Both the position numbers and the translations under genes were made by a program. Under the pieces are notes generated by a model that was given only the letters and a program-made list of their open reading frames with translations, searched no databases and was not told the origin of the DNA. A stretch of 64,000 bases of DNA from Paenibacillus radicis (ex Xue et al. 2023) (GTDB taxonomy: Bacteria; Bacillota; Bacilli; Paenibacillales; NBRC-103111), in assembly GCF_024722015.1 (NCBI RefSeq), contig NZ_JANQBD010000006.1, positions 248,001 through 312,000 on the forward strand, given 5' to 3'. Shown one piece after another: positions 47,051 through 55,285 of the stretch (position 1 is its first letter; every line of letters starts with the position of its first letter).

Positions 47051-47902
47051 CTAACCCCAAATACCTAGAGATATGATTCCCAGTGCAATGAACGCCGACA
47101 TCATTATACGCATAAATCCCTGTTGTTCCTTAAGCAGCCAAATTCCAAACAGCGTGCCAAATACGGTGCCAATTTCACGGATCGGGGAAATATGCGATAA
47201 TGGCGCAATATTCATTGCTAAAAGAAATAGGAAATAAGAGCCGGGAGAACAAAACGTGCCCACAAGAATCAGCTTCCAATTGCGAGCCCATTCCTGTTTG
47301 ATTTGCCGGGAGATTAGCACAGGTATCAGCAAAGTAACAACATAAGAAAGATTCGATATCTCGAGCAGCGCAAGCGGAGTCATATGACCTTGCCCCAAAA
47401 TCGTTTTGTCTGCCAATGTATAACCCGTTATGCACACACCTACACCAACTGCCGCTGTGATGGCTTTTATAGGCATGTTCTTTGGATTCATACCATAAAA
47501 TGCAATGGCAAATAAGCCGAATACGATCAATCCGAGACCGATCCAGCCTATGGCGGACAGTTTTTCCTGGAATATAAGGATGCTGCAAATCGGCACAAGC
47601 AGAGCTCCAAGCCCCCTCATCATCGGGTAAACTTGCGACATCTCTCCATGCTGGTAAGCTTTGGACAGCAGCAATATGTAACCGATCTGAAAAATGAAGG
47701 AGATGCCCAGCAATGTGTACCCTTCAAGCTCTAATGGATGTCTATCCAATTCTATCAACAAATAAGGCAGCAAAAGAGCCGATGAAAACAAATGAATCAT
47801 CCATAAAAACACATTTTTATTTATGCTTTGCTTGGTAAATAAATTCCAGACAGAGTGAAGCAAGCCTGAGCCTAACACAAGCATTAACGCAATCTGGATC
47901 AT
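47051..47902 (-). CDS. DMT-superfamily (EamA-type) transporter
   Basis: 283 residues, about ten hydrophobic helices and the internal duplication of EamA-type drug/metabolite transporters (GSGLLHSVWNLFTKQSINK at the start, APLSHISPIREIGTVFGTLFGIWLLKE in the second half). GAAGGACAG precedes the ATG. It lies between a DeoR regulator and the amino-sugar unit, in the same direction, and no PTS is present, so it may move a sugar or amino sugar; substrate and direction are not known. Confidence 0.83.
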   Translation of the reverse strand: MIQIALMLVLGSGLLHSVWNLFTKQSINKNVFLWMIHLFSSALLLPYLLIELDRHPLELEGYTLLGISFIFQIGYILLLSKAYQHGEMSQVYPMMRGLGALLVPICSILIFQEKLSAIGWIGLGLIVFGLFAIAFYGMNPKNMPIKAITAAVGVGVCITGYTLADKTILGQGHMTPLALLEISNLSYVVTLLIPVLISRQIKQEWARNWKLILVGTFCSPGSYFLFLLAMNIAPLSHISPIREIGTVFGTLFGIWLLKEQQGFMRIMMSAFIALGIISLGIWG

Positions 47903-47967
47903 TTCTGTCCTTCTTTCATATGGATCTCATACAAACCTCAATTTGGCTTGAAAAAATCATCACCGCT

Positions 47968-48768
47968 CTACTCACGCTCATTTTTGGTCAAATGAAGCTC
48001 AATTCCCTGCGCACGCATTTGATCCAACAACGTATGATCAGCTCCGGCATTAGTAATACAGCCATGGAGGGATGACAATGGAGCAATAGGAAACAAGGAG
48101 GTTCTACCCAGTTTTGTATAGTCAAACACGGCGTAGGTCTGCATGGATCGCCTGATCATTAATCTGGCAATTTCCGCTTCCAATTCGGAGTACGTGGTCA
48201 CACCCTGTTCCGCGGCTATTCCGTCGATTCCCATAAACATTTTGTTGATGTTAATGCTTTCCAGCATTTTTTCCGCTAACGGCCCGCAAAGCTCATAGCT
48301 TTTTCTCCGCATGACTCCCCCGGTTAAAAGCACCTGCACACCTTCACTATCCGCAAGCTCCATAGCTATATTGACAGCATTCGTAACAACCGTTATACCT
48401 TCATGCTTTTTAAGCGCCCTTGCAATCAAAAAGGTTGTGGTCCCTCCGGTCAAGCCTATGCTATCGCCCTCCTCGACAAGTGAAGCAGCCTCCAAGGCAA
48501 CAGCCTCCTTCTCGAACCAGAGCAGCTCCTTTTTCTCAAGAAACGACTGCTCTTTAACCATGGATTGCTGATCCAATACCGCCCCGCCTAAATTGCGGAT
48601 AAGCGCCCCTTTTCTCTCCAGAAGATCGAGATCACGGCGGACCGTAGCTTCCGAGCAGTCAAATAATTGAACAATCTCTTGTATCGAGATTTTACCTTGT
48701 TGTTTGAGCGCATTGACTATATTTTGCCGGCGCTTCTCACCTTTGGACAAGCCTGCGTCTTGATTCAT
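47968..48768 (-). CDS. DeoR/GlpR-family sugar-phosphate-responsive repressor
   Basis: 266 residues. N-terminal DeoR helix-turn-helix (GEKRRQNIVNALKQQGKISIQEIVQLFDCSEATVRRDLDLLERKG), then the DeoRC sugar-phosphate-binding domain with TGGTTTFLIARAL and FMGIDGIAAEQGVTTYSELEAEI. The ATG at 48768 has GAAAGGAAAG upstream; a GTG seven codons earlier is possible. Likely represses the transporter and AgaS-like unit through the shared motif at 46911 and 48832, and responds to a sugar phosphate of the pathway (inference). Confidence 0.88.
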   Translation of the reverse strand: MNQDAGLSKGEKRRQNIVNALKQQGKISIQEIVQLFDCSEATVRRDLDLLERKGALIRNLGGAVLDQQSMVKEQSFLEKKELLWFEKEAVALEAASLVEEGDSIGLTGGTTTFLIARALKKHEGITVVTNAVNIAMELADSEGVQVLLTGGVMRRKSYELCGPLAEKMLESININKMFMGIDGIAAEQGVTTYSELEAEIARLMIRRSMQTYAVFDYTKLGRTSLFPIAPLSSLHGCITNAGADHTLLDQMRAQGIELHLTKNERE

Positions 48769-48831
48769 ATACAGCCACTTTCCTTTCACAATCGGTTACC
48801 AAAATAACTTATCCCTCATTTTAAAACATCA

Positions 48832-48859
48832 TTACGATCATTTCAATCATTATATGATT
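48832..48859. promoter_or_regulatory. Candidate DeoR operator upstream of the DeoR gene
   Basis: TTACGATC, then ATTTCAATCATTAT (48840-48853), then ATGATTA: the same core and near-identical flanks as at 46911-46938. It lies about 65-90 bases before the regulator start, fitting autoregulation. Confidence 0.55.
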
Positions 48860-48939
48860 AAAATAAATCAATATTTGAAAAAATTATTCAAAAAGAAGCT
48901 GCCTACCCTGAGATCGCCCTACGGTAAAGATTAGGTTTA

Positions 48940-49797
48940 TCAGGAAATCGTACTTTCCGTGCTTTTAAGATACTCCCTCGGCGTCACTCCAATTCTTTTC
49001 TTAAACATCCTCAAAAAGCTGGAATAATCGTTAAAGCCCGACTTCATACATGCCTCCGTCACATTGCTGCCTTGCGAAAGATATTTTTTGGCCAAAGAGA
49101 TCCGCTTGTAAATAATGTACTCATGAATTGTACTGCCCGTATATTTCTTAAACAGCTTAATCAAATAATACTTATTGATATAGAATTCTTTTTCCAGTTG
49201 ATCTAGCGACAGGTTCTGGTCTAGGTTTTGTTCAATATAGTCCAGTATGGGCGATAGCTTCTGATGCATATTAATGCCGGTATCCGAATGCTTTTGATTC
49301 AAAAACAGCTGATTAATCAACACCAGTATTTCCATAAAGCAGCTGAATTTCAGCAGCTCGGCCCCCCCGGAAGGATTTTTAAGCAAATATTCATATTTCA
49401 TAAAAAGGCTTTCCAACGCTGCAATTTCTTTCTGGGTTAACGACATCTTGTTCTGCTCTCCGTTAGCCCGGTTATAAAAGCATTCTAGCGGATCGAAGCC
49501 GGCAGTCTGAAACAACATCGCCATTGACGGATTAAATTCAATCACAATTCGTTCATATAGTGCATCTGAAGAGAAGGCGGGCTTATGGATCTCATGCTCA
49601 TTCGTAATAATTAAATCTCCAAATTGCAGCGGGTAGATTGTTTTTTCCACAAAATATTTAACATCTCCCTTCAGCAAGAAATAAATTTCACAGCCTCGGT
49701 GGAGATGGAAATCGATTTTGGATACTTGCTTTTGGACATGCGTATATTTGATGTTCTGATCGATATGATCTAAATAGGCGGCGAACATAAATGACAC
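48940..49797 (-). CDS. AraC-family transcriptional regulator
   Basis: 285 residues. N-terminal cupin sugar-sensing domain (FHLHRGCEIYFLLKGDVKYFV, FGDLIITNEHEIHKP) and C-terminal AraC domain (LSLDQLEKEFYINKYYLIKLFKKYTG, then NVTEACMKSGFNDYSSFLRMFKKRIGVTPREYL). GTG at 49797 or ATG at 49788. It is divergent to the oxidoreductase and isomerase pair that follows, its probable targets. Confidence 0.88.
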   Translation of the reverse strand: MSFMFAAYLDHIDQNIKYTHVQKQVSKIDFHLHRGCEIYFLLKGDVKYFVEKTIYPLQFGDLIITNEHEIHKPAFSSDALYERIVIEFNPSMAMLFQTAGFDPLECFYNRANGEQNKMSLTQKEIAALESLFMKYEYLLKNPSGGAELLKFSCFMEILVLINQLFLNQKHSDTGINMHQKLSPILDYIEQNLDQNLSLDQLEKEFYINKYYLIKLFKKYTGSTIHEYIIYKRISLAKKYLSQGSNVTEACMKSGFNDYSSFLRMFKKRIGVTPREYLKSTESTIS

Positions 49798-49937
49798 CCG
49801 CTCCTCTCTGCATATGTCAAATATTAAACCAATTAAAACAATATTTATATCAAAAAAGACAAGGAACTAGCATAAATTATAATATATTCTGATAAGTATT
49901 GAAAATCAATTTAACAAAATATGGAGGCGGAATACTT

Positions 49938-51134
49938 ATGAGCGTTCAAGCAAAGCTGAAGGTCGGGCTGATCGGTGTAGGCGGCATCGGCGGGCATCAC
50001 GTACAATATTTACAGACTATGGACAATATCGAGCTCGTTGGTGTATGCGACACGAATAAAGAGAAAGCAGATTCAGTAGCAGCTAAAGCTAATACAACCG
50101 CTTATTACACTTATCAGGAGTTGTTTGACCAATCGGGTCTTGAAGCCGTCATTATTGCAGTTCCTCATTATGATCATACGCCAATTAGCGTGGAAGCGTT
50201 TCACCGGGGGCTGCATGTTATGTGCGAGAAGCCTTTGGCCGTTCATCTCAACGATGCTTATCAAACAATTGAAGCCTATGAGGCGGCCAAGCTTATCAAT
50301 CCGAATATTGAGTTTGCGCTGATGTTTCAAGAACGCACCCTTCCTTTTTATATGAAAATAAAAGAGATATTAAGCAGCGGAGAGCTTGGACATCTTACCA
50401 GAGCTACATGGATCCATACAGCCTGGTTCCGTTCACAAGCTTATTATGACGGTGGGGATTGGCGTGCTACTTGGGCCGGGGAAGGCGGCGGCATTTTAAC
50501 CAATCAATGTCCTCATACTCTGGATATGTATCAATACTTATTTGGCTTGCCTTCCGAAATAACAGGCCACGCGCATATCGGCAAGTATCATAATATCGAA
50601 GTCGAGGACGAAGTGACCGCTTATTTTGAGCATGACAATGGAATGATCGGTCATTTGATCGTCACAACTGCCGAATCACCGGGAACAAACAGAATGGAAA
50701 TTATCGGAGAAAACGGCAAGCTGGTTTATGAAAATGAAAAGCTGATCTTTTACCGCAACCGCATCTCGATGCTGAAATATAGCCAAGAAACGCCAAACCG
50801 TTTTGAAAAGCTGGAAAATTGGTACACCGAAATACCAGTAAATACGAATGCTCCTTCAGGACATAAAGTAGTTACCCAGAAGTTTGCGCAGCGGATACTG
50901 ACGGGGACTGGAGAATTGATAGCGCATGGAACTGAGGGAGTAAATTCCCTTACCCTTGCCAATGGGATTATGCTGTCTTCCTTCAAAAAGCAAACCGTCG
51001 AAGTTCCTTTTGATACAGATGAATATGAAAGCAAGCTGCGCGATTTGATCCGCACCTCCAAGTTTGTGAAGCCAGCAGCAGCTCAAAACGCAGCAAATAC
51101 GGATTTCACGAAGTCATTCAGCACCAGCAAATAA
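49938..51134 (+). CDS. Gfo/Idh/MocA-family oxidoreductase
   Basis: 398 residues. Rossmann motif GLIGVGGIGGHHV at the N-terminus and MCEKPLAVH (EKP motif) near residue 100; the C-terminal domain contains WAGEGGGILTNQCPHTLDMYQYLFG, with the His-containing segment common in inositol/sugar dehydrogenases. NAD(P)-dependent oxidation of a cyclitol or sugar is the expected reaction. The ATG at 49938 follows GGAGGCGG; an earlier ATG at 49899 has no ribosome site. Co-transcribed with the isomerase 19 bases downstream. Confidence 0.87.
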   Translation: MSVQAKLKVGLIGVGGIGGHHVQYLQTMDNIELVGVCDTNKEKADSVAAKANTTAYYTYQELFDQSGLEAVIIAVPHYDHTPISVEAFHRGLHVMCEKPLAVHLNDAYQTIEAYEAAKLINPNIEFALMFQERTLPFYMKIKEILSSGELGHLTRATWIHTAWFRSQAYYDGGDWRATWAGEGGGILTNQCPHTLDMYQYLFGLPSEITGHAHIGKYHNIEVEDEVTAYFEHDNGMIGHLIVTTAESPGTNRMEIIGENGKLVYENEKLIFYRNRISMLKYSQETPNRFEKLENWYTEIPVNTNAPSGHKVVTQKFAQRILTGTGELIAHGTEGVNSLTLANGIMLSSFKKQTVEVPFDTDEYESKLRDLIRTSKFVKPAAAQNAANTDFTKSFSTSK

Positions 51135-51153
51135 TAGGACGGGGGATTGACGA

Positions 51154-51975
51154 ATGGTTAAAATTACATGTTTTGCGGATGAAATTTCTCAGGAATTAGA
51201 CGAACAGCTCAACGTATTGGAGCAAGAAGGAGTACGCTATCTGGAGCTGCGGGGCGTTTGGGGCAAAAATGTGCTGGATTTGACAGAAGAAGATAAGCAG
51301 CTAATAAAAACGAAGCTTCAGGAACGCGGCTTTCGAATTTCATCGATTGGATCACCTATTGGGAAATATGAGATCACGGACAACTTTACGCCTCAGCTTG
51401 AGGCGCTGGATCGCGCTATTGCTGCAGCTCATTTTTTCGAGACGCCTTATATCCGTATTTTTTCGTTTAGAACTCCAAGCAATAAGCCTGTAGAAAACTA
51501 TCGCGAAGACGTACTGCACAGAATGTATCAGCTGACGAAGGCTGCAGCCAAAGAGAATATCATTCTATTACTGGAAAACGACAGCAACTTATATGGAAAT
51601 ACAGATGATCGATGCCTGGAAATATTGGACCACTGCCAATCGCCGCATCTGCGGACAGCCTTCGATCCGGGGAATTATGTAATGAACCATGTCATCCCGA
51701 TGACCGCGGCTTATCCTAAGGTGTCCTCATACATCGACTATATTCATGTCAAAGATGCAACAACGGAGCCGCGCCATTTTGTTCCGGCTGGCTTGGGCGA
51801 TGGGCAGCTGGTTGAGCTAATAGGAGAGTTAAAGCAGATCGGATTTTCAGGCTTTCTATCCGTAGAGCCTCATCTGACTCACTATTTGCCTGAAGCCAGC
51901 AACCCGGAGCGTGTTGTGACAGCGATTCAAGCTTTAAAGCTGCTGCTTGATAACGCAGGCGTGGCTTGGGAGTGA
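51154..51975 (+). CDS. Sugar phosphate isomerase/epimerase (AP endonuclease 2-like TIM barrel)
   Basis: 273 residues. Xylose-isomerase-like TIM barrel: CFADEISQELDEQL, YLELRGVWGKN, LLLENDSN with metal-binding Glu, and AFDPGNYVMNHV, YIDYIHVKDA, FLSVEPH with further metal ligands. Family members act as sugar or keto-inositol epimerases, isomerases or dehydratases. GGACGGGGG precedes the ATG. Pairing with a Gfo/Idh/MocA dehydrogenase is a frequent arrangement in inositol or uncommon-sugar catabolism. Confidence 0.86.
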   Translation: MVKITCFADEISQELDEQLNVLEQEGVRYLELRGVWGKNVLDLTEEDKQLIKTKLQERGFRISSIGSPIGKYEITDNFTPQLEALDRAIAAAHFFETPYIRIFSFRTPSNKPVENYREDVLHRMYQLTKAAAKENIILLLENDSNLYGNTDDRCLEILDHCQSPHLRTAFDPGNYVMNHVIPMTAAYPKVSSYIDYIHVKDATTEPRHFVPAGLGDGQLVELIGELKQIGFSGFLSVEPHLTHYLPEASNPERVVTAIQALKLLLDNAGVAWE

Positions 51976-51995
51976 CCCTAGTCCTCAAGTTCAAA

Positions 51996-52044
51996 CAAAC
52001 AAGCTTCCAAAACCACTATCAAAGTGGAAATGGAAGCTTGTTTG
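51996..52044. terminator. Bidirectional terminator
   Basis: CAAACAAGCTTCCA and TGGAAGCTTGTTTG form a perfect 14-bp stem enclosing a smaller CCACT/AGTGG hairpin, at a convergent junction. It can serve the isomerase gene (plus) and the secreted-protein gene (minus). Confidence 0.7.
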
Positions 52045-52110
52045 TCTGTACTATCAGCATTATAAATGTTATGAGAAAACTCCGGAAATGTCTTTTGAGG
52101 CAGTATAAAT

Positions 52111-53871
52111 TTATCTAAAAGGCCGGCTAAACTCGGTCACCAATCGTTTGAATTCTCCGCTTTCAGTTGTAAAAATCTCGTAAATCTTTAAGGTAAGCGG
52201 GGAATCGAATTGCTCAGAGGTCCCGGCAAAGGAAATATTATTCTCGCCGGAAACCAAACGCTCCTGGCCTATCAAGGATTTCGCAGCGCTAGCTACAAGC
52301 CGGCCCGTTGCATCATACAGTTCAAATTGAAGACGCGGGAAGTTCGCATCGACTTGAGTCTCCTTTTGACGCTGGATATCTAATAAGAACTTGCCTTTGT
52401 ACGTATATTGATGCGTAGAAGTATTGAACAAATACGAGATATCCCAGTGCTCAACGGCTACATCAAATGGATACATACTGAATTTATCCTCAGCAGAAGG
52501 TGCTTGCAACTGGACACCGTATGAAGCGATCGTCGATTTGAAAGCTGTAGAGCCAGCCGTTTTAGTGCCGGCGGTATCCTGAATTTTCAATCCTAACCCT
52601 TTACCAGTCTCTGTAGAAGGTAGAATGTAAGCATAATTCACAGTAATTCCCGAATTCGGCAGTACGGTTGTTGTTGTCATCGTTTGGCGCTTACCGCTGT
52701 ATTGATAGCCGTCTGAGCTAACCAATTCTGTTTGAAATACCGGAATCGCGAGTGGGCGGTCACTACGGTTATACAGCCTGAATTTAGCTGTCACCTGCTT
52801 GCTTCCCTCATCTTCGTTATCGCTCATTTGGAATTCAACCAGCGATACCTGCATATCAGGATGAATCAATTCACTGCGGGTATCAAATTTCATGATGCTG
52901 CCCAGTGCGTAGGATGAGTAGGATTGTGCTGCAGCTGAACCAGGTAACAAAATGTTCAATCGTCCCACTTGATACTGAACAACATTTGCGGCAGTCGCAC
53001 CTGATTGAGCAAAGCTCTCCGTGGTCAGCAGGTTCAAGCTTGATAACACTGTATCCTGGTCAGTTGGTATTACATAATGGATGTACTTATCTTCTTTCGC
53101 ATCCAGCGCTATAGTACCTTCTTCTACTTTTTTACCTGAAAAGACTTTCGCATCTGTTCTACCATCAATAGTGAATTCAGGAATTGTCTCCCGTTGTGCC
53201 GATGGATTGTGGGCAAGCAATTGTACGACATACACATTACCTTGAGCCGTAGACTCTTTATGGATATCAATCGGTGTATATTGAATAGGTGATACAAGTG
53301 TTGGAATTTGGAAACTGTCAGCCCATTTGCGCACCGCTGTCGGATCCGTAATAGGCGTATCAACACCGCTCCACGGTTGTGTTGTTACAGGAATGGCCGT
53401 GATCAGAGTTTCTTTCTTTGGATAAACATAAACGTCCACATCTGTCCAATTTACCTCGCTTAACGTCACCTTATCCGTCCGGTCCAATACAACCATATAG
53501 CTTAAATCCGTCGTTGTCTTTGGCTGAATCGCTTTCGGATTGGAAGCACTTGACTGTAAAGTATATACAGTGCCTTCGCTTGTTACGGCACGAAGTTCGT
53601 ATTCCGGCACCCGAGTTACTGCAGCGCTGCTATTCCCCATTTTTACAACTACGCCAATTCTTGTTCCTTCTAATATACGTTCATTCAGTACGCTTTTCAC
53701 TTCAACGTTCAGTGCATCTGTTAGTGGATAAACCTTTGCTTCAGTCTGTGCAACAACTGCTTGCACGGGGCTAACGTTAATTGCCTCATCTGCAAAAGCC
53801 TGACTGCCGAAACTCATGACGGATGCGGAGAGTACGATGGTAGCTAAAGTAACGGTCAACTTCTTGTTCAT
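52111..53871 (-). CDS. Secreted protein of unknown function, last gene of the RND operon
   Basis: 586 residues. A clear Sec signal peptide (MNKKLTVTLATIVLSASVMS, cleavage probably after AFA at ~27) and no lipobox or further membrane helix. The mature protein is rich in beta-strand-like sequence in roughly two or three similar blocks (for example PEYELRAVTSEGTVYTL, PEFTIDGRTDAKVFSG, PVFQTELVSSDGYQYSG), suggesting repeated Ig-like domains. No catalytic motif or sorting signal is recognised. It follows the efflux adaptor gene by 116 bases in the same direction, so it may belong to the pump unit or to the envelope stress it answers. Confidence 0.8.
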   Translation of the reverse strand: MNKKLTVTLATIVLSASVMSFGSQAFADEAINVSPVQAVVAQTEAKVYPLTDALNVEVKSVLNERILEGTRIGVVVKMGNSSAAVTRVPEYELRAVTSEGTVYTLQSSASNPKAIQPKTTTDLSYMVVLDRTDKVTLSEVNWTDVDVYVYPKKETLITAIPVTTQPWSGVDTPITDPTAVRKWADSFQIPTLVSPIQYTPIDIHKESTAQGNVYVVQLLAHNPSAQRETIPEFTIDGRTDAKVFSGKKVEEGTIALDAKEDKYIHYVIPTDQDTVLSSLNLLTTESFAQSGATAANVVQYQVGRLNILLPGSAAAQSYSSYALGSIMKFDTRSELIHPDMQVSLVEFQMSDNEDEGSKQVTAKFRLYNRSDRPLAIPVFQTELVSSDGYQYSGKRQTMTTTTVLPNSGITVNYAYILPSTETGKGLGLKIQDTAGTKTAGSTAFKSTIASYGVQLQAPSAEDKFSMYPFDVAVEHWDISYLFNTSTHQYTYKGKFLLDIQRQKETQVDANFPRLQFELYDATGRLVASAAKSLIGQERLVSGENNISFAGTSEQFDSPLTLKIYEIFTTESGEFKRLVTEFSRPFR

Positions 53872-53987
53872 TTAATTTCCTCCTGTCACAAGCAAGCGTA
53901 GCCTATAGGGCAGCTGTCCTCAAGCCTTCAGCTGCACCCTTCTGCATCCGCTCTACTCTTTATTGGTCCTATCCTGTTAGCTGGTTT

Positions 53988-55238
53988 TTATTGAGCGAGC
54001 TGTACTTTTTCCTTATCCTTCAATTGATGCTGTCCTGAAGTAACGAGCTGTTCGCCCTCTTTTACTCCTTTAAGCACCTCTTGATAGGTCTCATTCAGAC
54101 GGCCAAGCTCAACCTTGCGCTTCTCAACGGTATCACCTGTCAAAATAAACACGAACGTCTCACCGCCCTCCCGAACAACACTTAACGTAGGTACAGTAAC
54201 AACGATTTGATCCTGATCTTCTGTAAGGAGAACCTGAGCTTTCATACCCGGTCTAAGCTTACGATCTGCATTCGGCACTTCCAGCTCCAATGAATAGGAT
54301 TTAGACTGGGCGCTTACAACATCTGCCAGATAGCTCACTTTCCCTTTCAGCTTCTCCGTAGAACCCGAGATGTAAAAGGAAAGCTCTTGCTTGCCGCGCA
54401 CCAGCTTCGCTGCCTCCTCGGTAAGCTCCGCTTTAATCTTAATCGGATCCAGCTGTTGAATCTGTGCCGCGCGGAAGCCTGCCGCTAACGTCATGCCTAC
54501 TTCTAACGGGAGATCCGTAAGCACTCCGCTCACACTTGCTTTCACTTCCATATGCTCCAGCGTGCGGTCTGCTTCACGAATCGATACTTCCGAGGTTTGC
54601 AGCCCCTGCTCCAGCTGTGATAAGGAATTCGTCGTCTCCAGCGTCTTCAGCTTCTGTTGATTGCTTGCAAGATCAAGACGTTGGTTATTCAACTGCGTCT
54701 CTGTTTGCTCCAGCTGAAATTTGGTCACGAGCCCCAGGTCATAATCATTACGCATCTTGCTGTAATTTTTATCGGCTTCTTTAATAGAAGATTCGAGCTT
54801 AATGATGCCATTTTGTAGGTCCAACTTACTGTTCACCAAATCTTCACGAGCCTTAGCCAACTGCTGCCCTGTGCCTGAGATGCTAATTTGCGCCTTTTCT
54901 TTGGAAATCAGCACATCGGTCGGATCCAATCTGAAGATGACCTCACCCTTCTCTACCATATCGCCGCGCTTCTTCAATATCTCCTGTACATCTCCGCCTA
55001 CTTTGACAGGGACATCCAGCTGTATAGAAGATGCAATATCAGCCACCTGCTCCAATGGCTCACTTATCTTTTTCTTCTCAATTTTGTTAACCTTTACTTG
55101 CTTGAGCTGAACCTCGTCTGCTTGTGCAGGCTGAGCTTTGGGTGCTGACGAGCAGCCTGCGATAAGGGCCGTGCTGAGAACGATTGCGCCCATAATTTTT
55201 GCACCTTTGTGAACCTTGTTCGCATTTTCTGGTTTCAT
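53988..55238 (-). CDS. RND efflux adaptor lipoprotein (membrane fusion protein, HlyD/AcrA type)
   Basis: 416 residues. Signal with lipobox LIAGC, lipidated Cys29. A lipoyl-like domain (QLDVPVKVGGDVQEILKKRGDMVEKGEVIFRLD), a coiled-coil hairpin (~110-215), the second lipoyl half (VKASVSGVLTDLPLEVGMTLAAG) and the beta-barrel/MP domains. ATG at 55238 with AAAGGAG upstream. It partners the permease encoded 47 bases upstream. In a bacterium with one membrane the adaptor is held outside by lipidation. Confidence 0.9.
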   Translation of the reverse strand: MKPENANKVHKGAKIMGAIVLSTALIAGCSSAPKAQPAQADEVQLKQVKVNKIEKKKISEPLEQVADIASSIQLDVPVKVGGDVQEILKKRGDMVEKGEVIFRLDPTDVLISKEKAQISISGTGQQLAKAREDLVNSKLDLQNGIIKLESSIKEADKNYSKMRNDYDLGLVTKFQLEQTETQLNNQRLDLASNQQKLKTLETTNSLSQLEQGLQTSEVSIREADRTLEHMEVKASVSGVLTDLPLEVGMTLAAGFRAAQIQQLDPIKIKAELTEEAAKLVRGKQELSFYISGSTEKLKGKVSYLADVVSAQSKSYSLELEVPNADRKLRPGMKAQVLLTEDQDQIVVTVPTLSVVREGGETFVFILTGDTVEKRKVELGRLNETYQEVLKGVKEGEQLVTSGQHQLKDKEKVQLAQ

Positions 55239-55285
55239 TGGACGTTTCTCCTTTATACGTATCTTTCTATTCAACTGGCCCAAGC

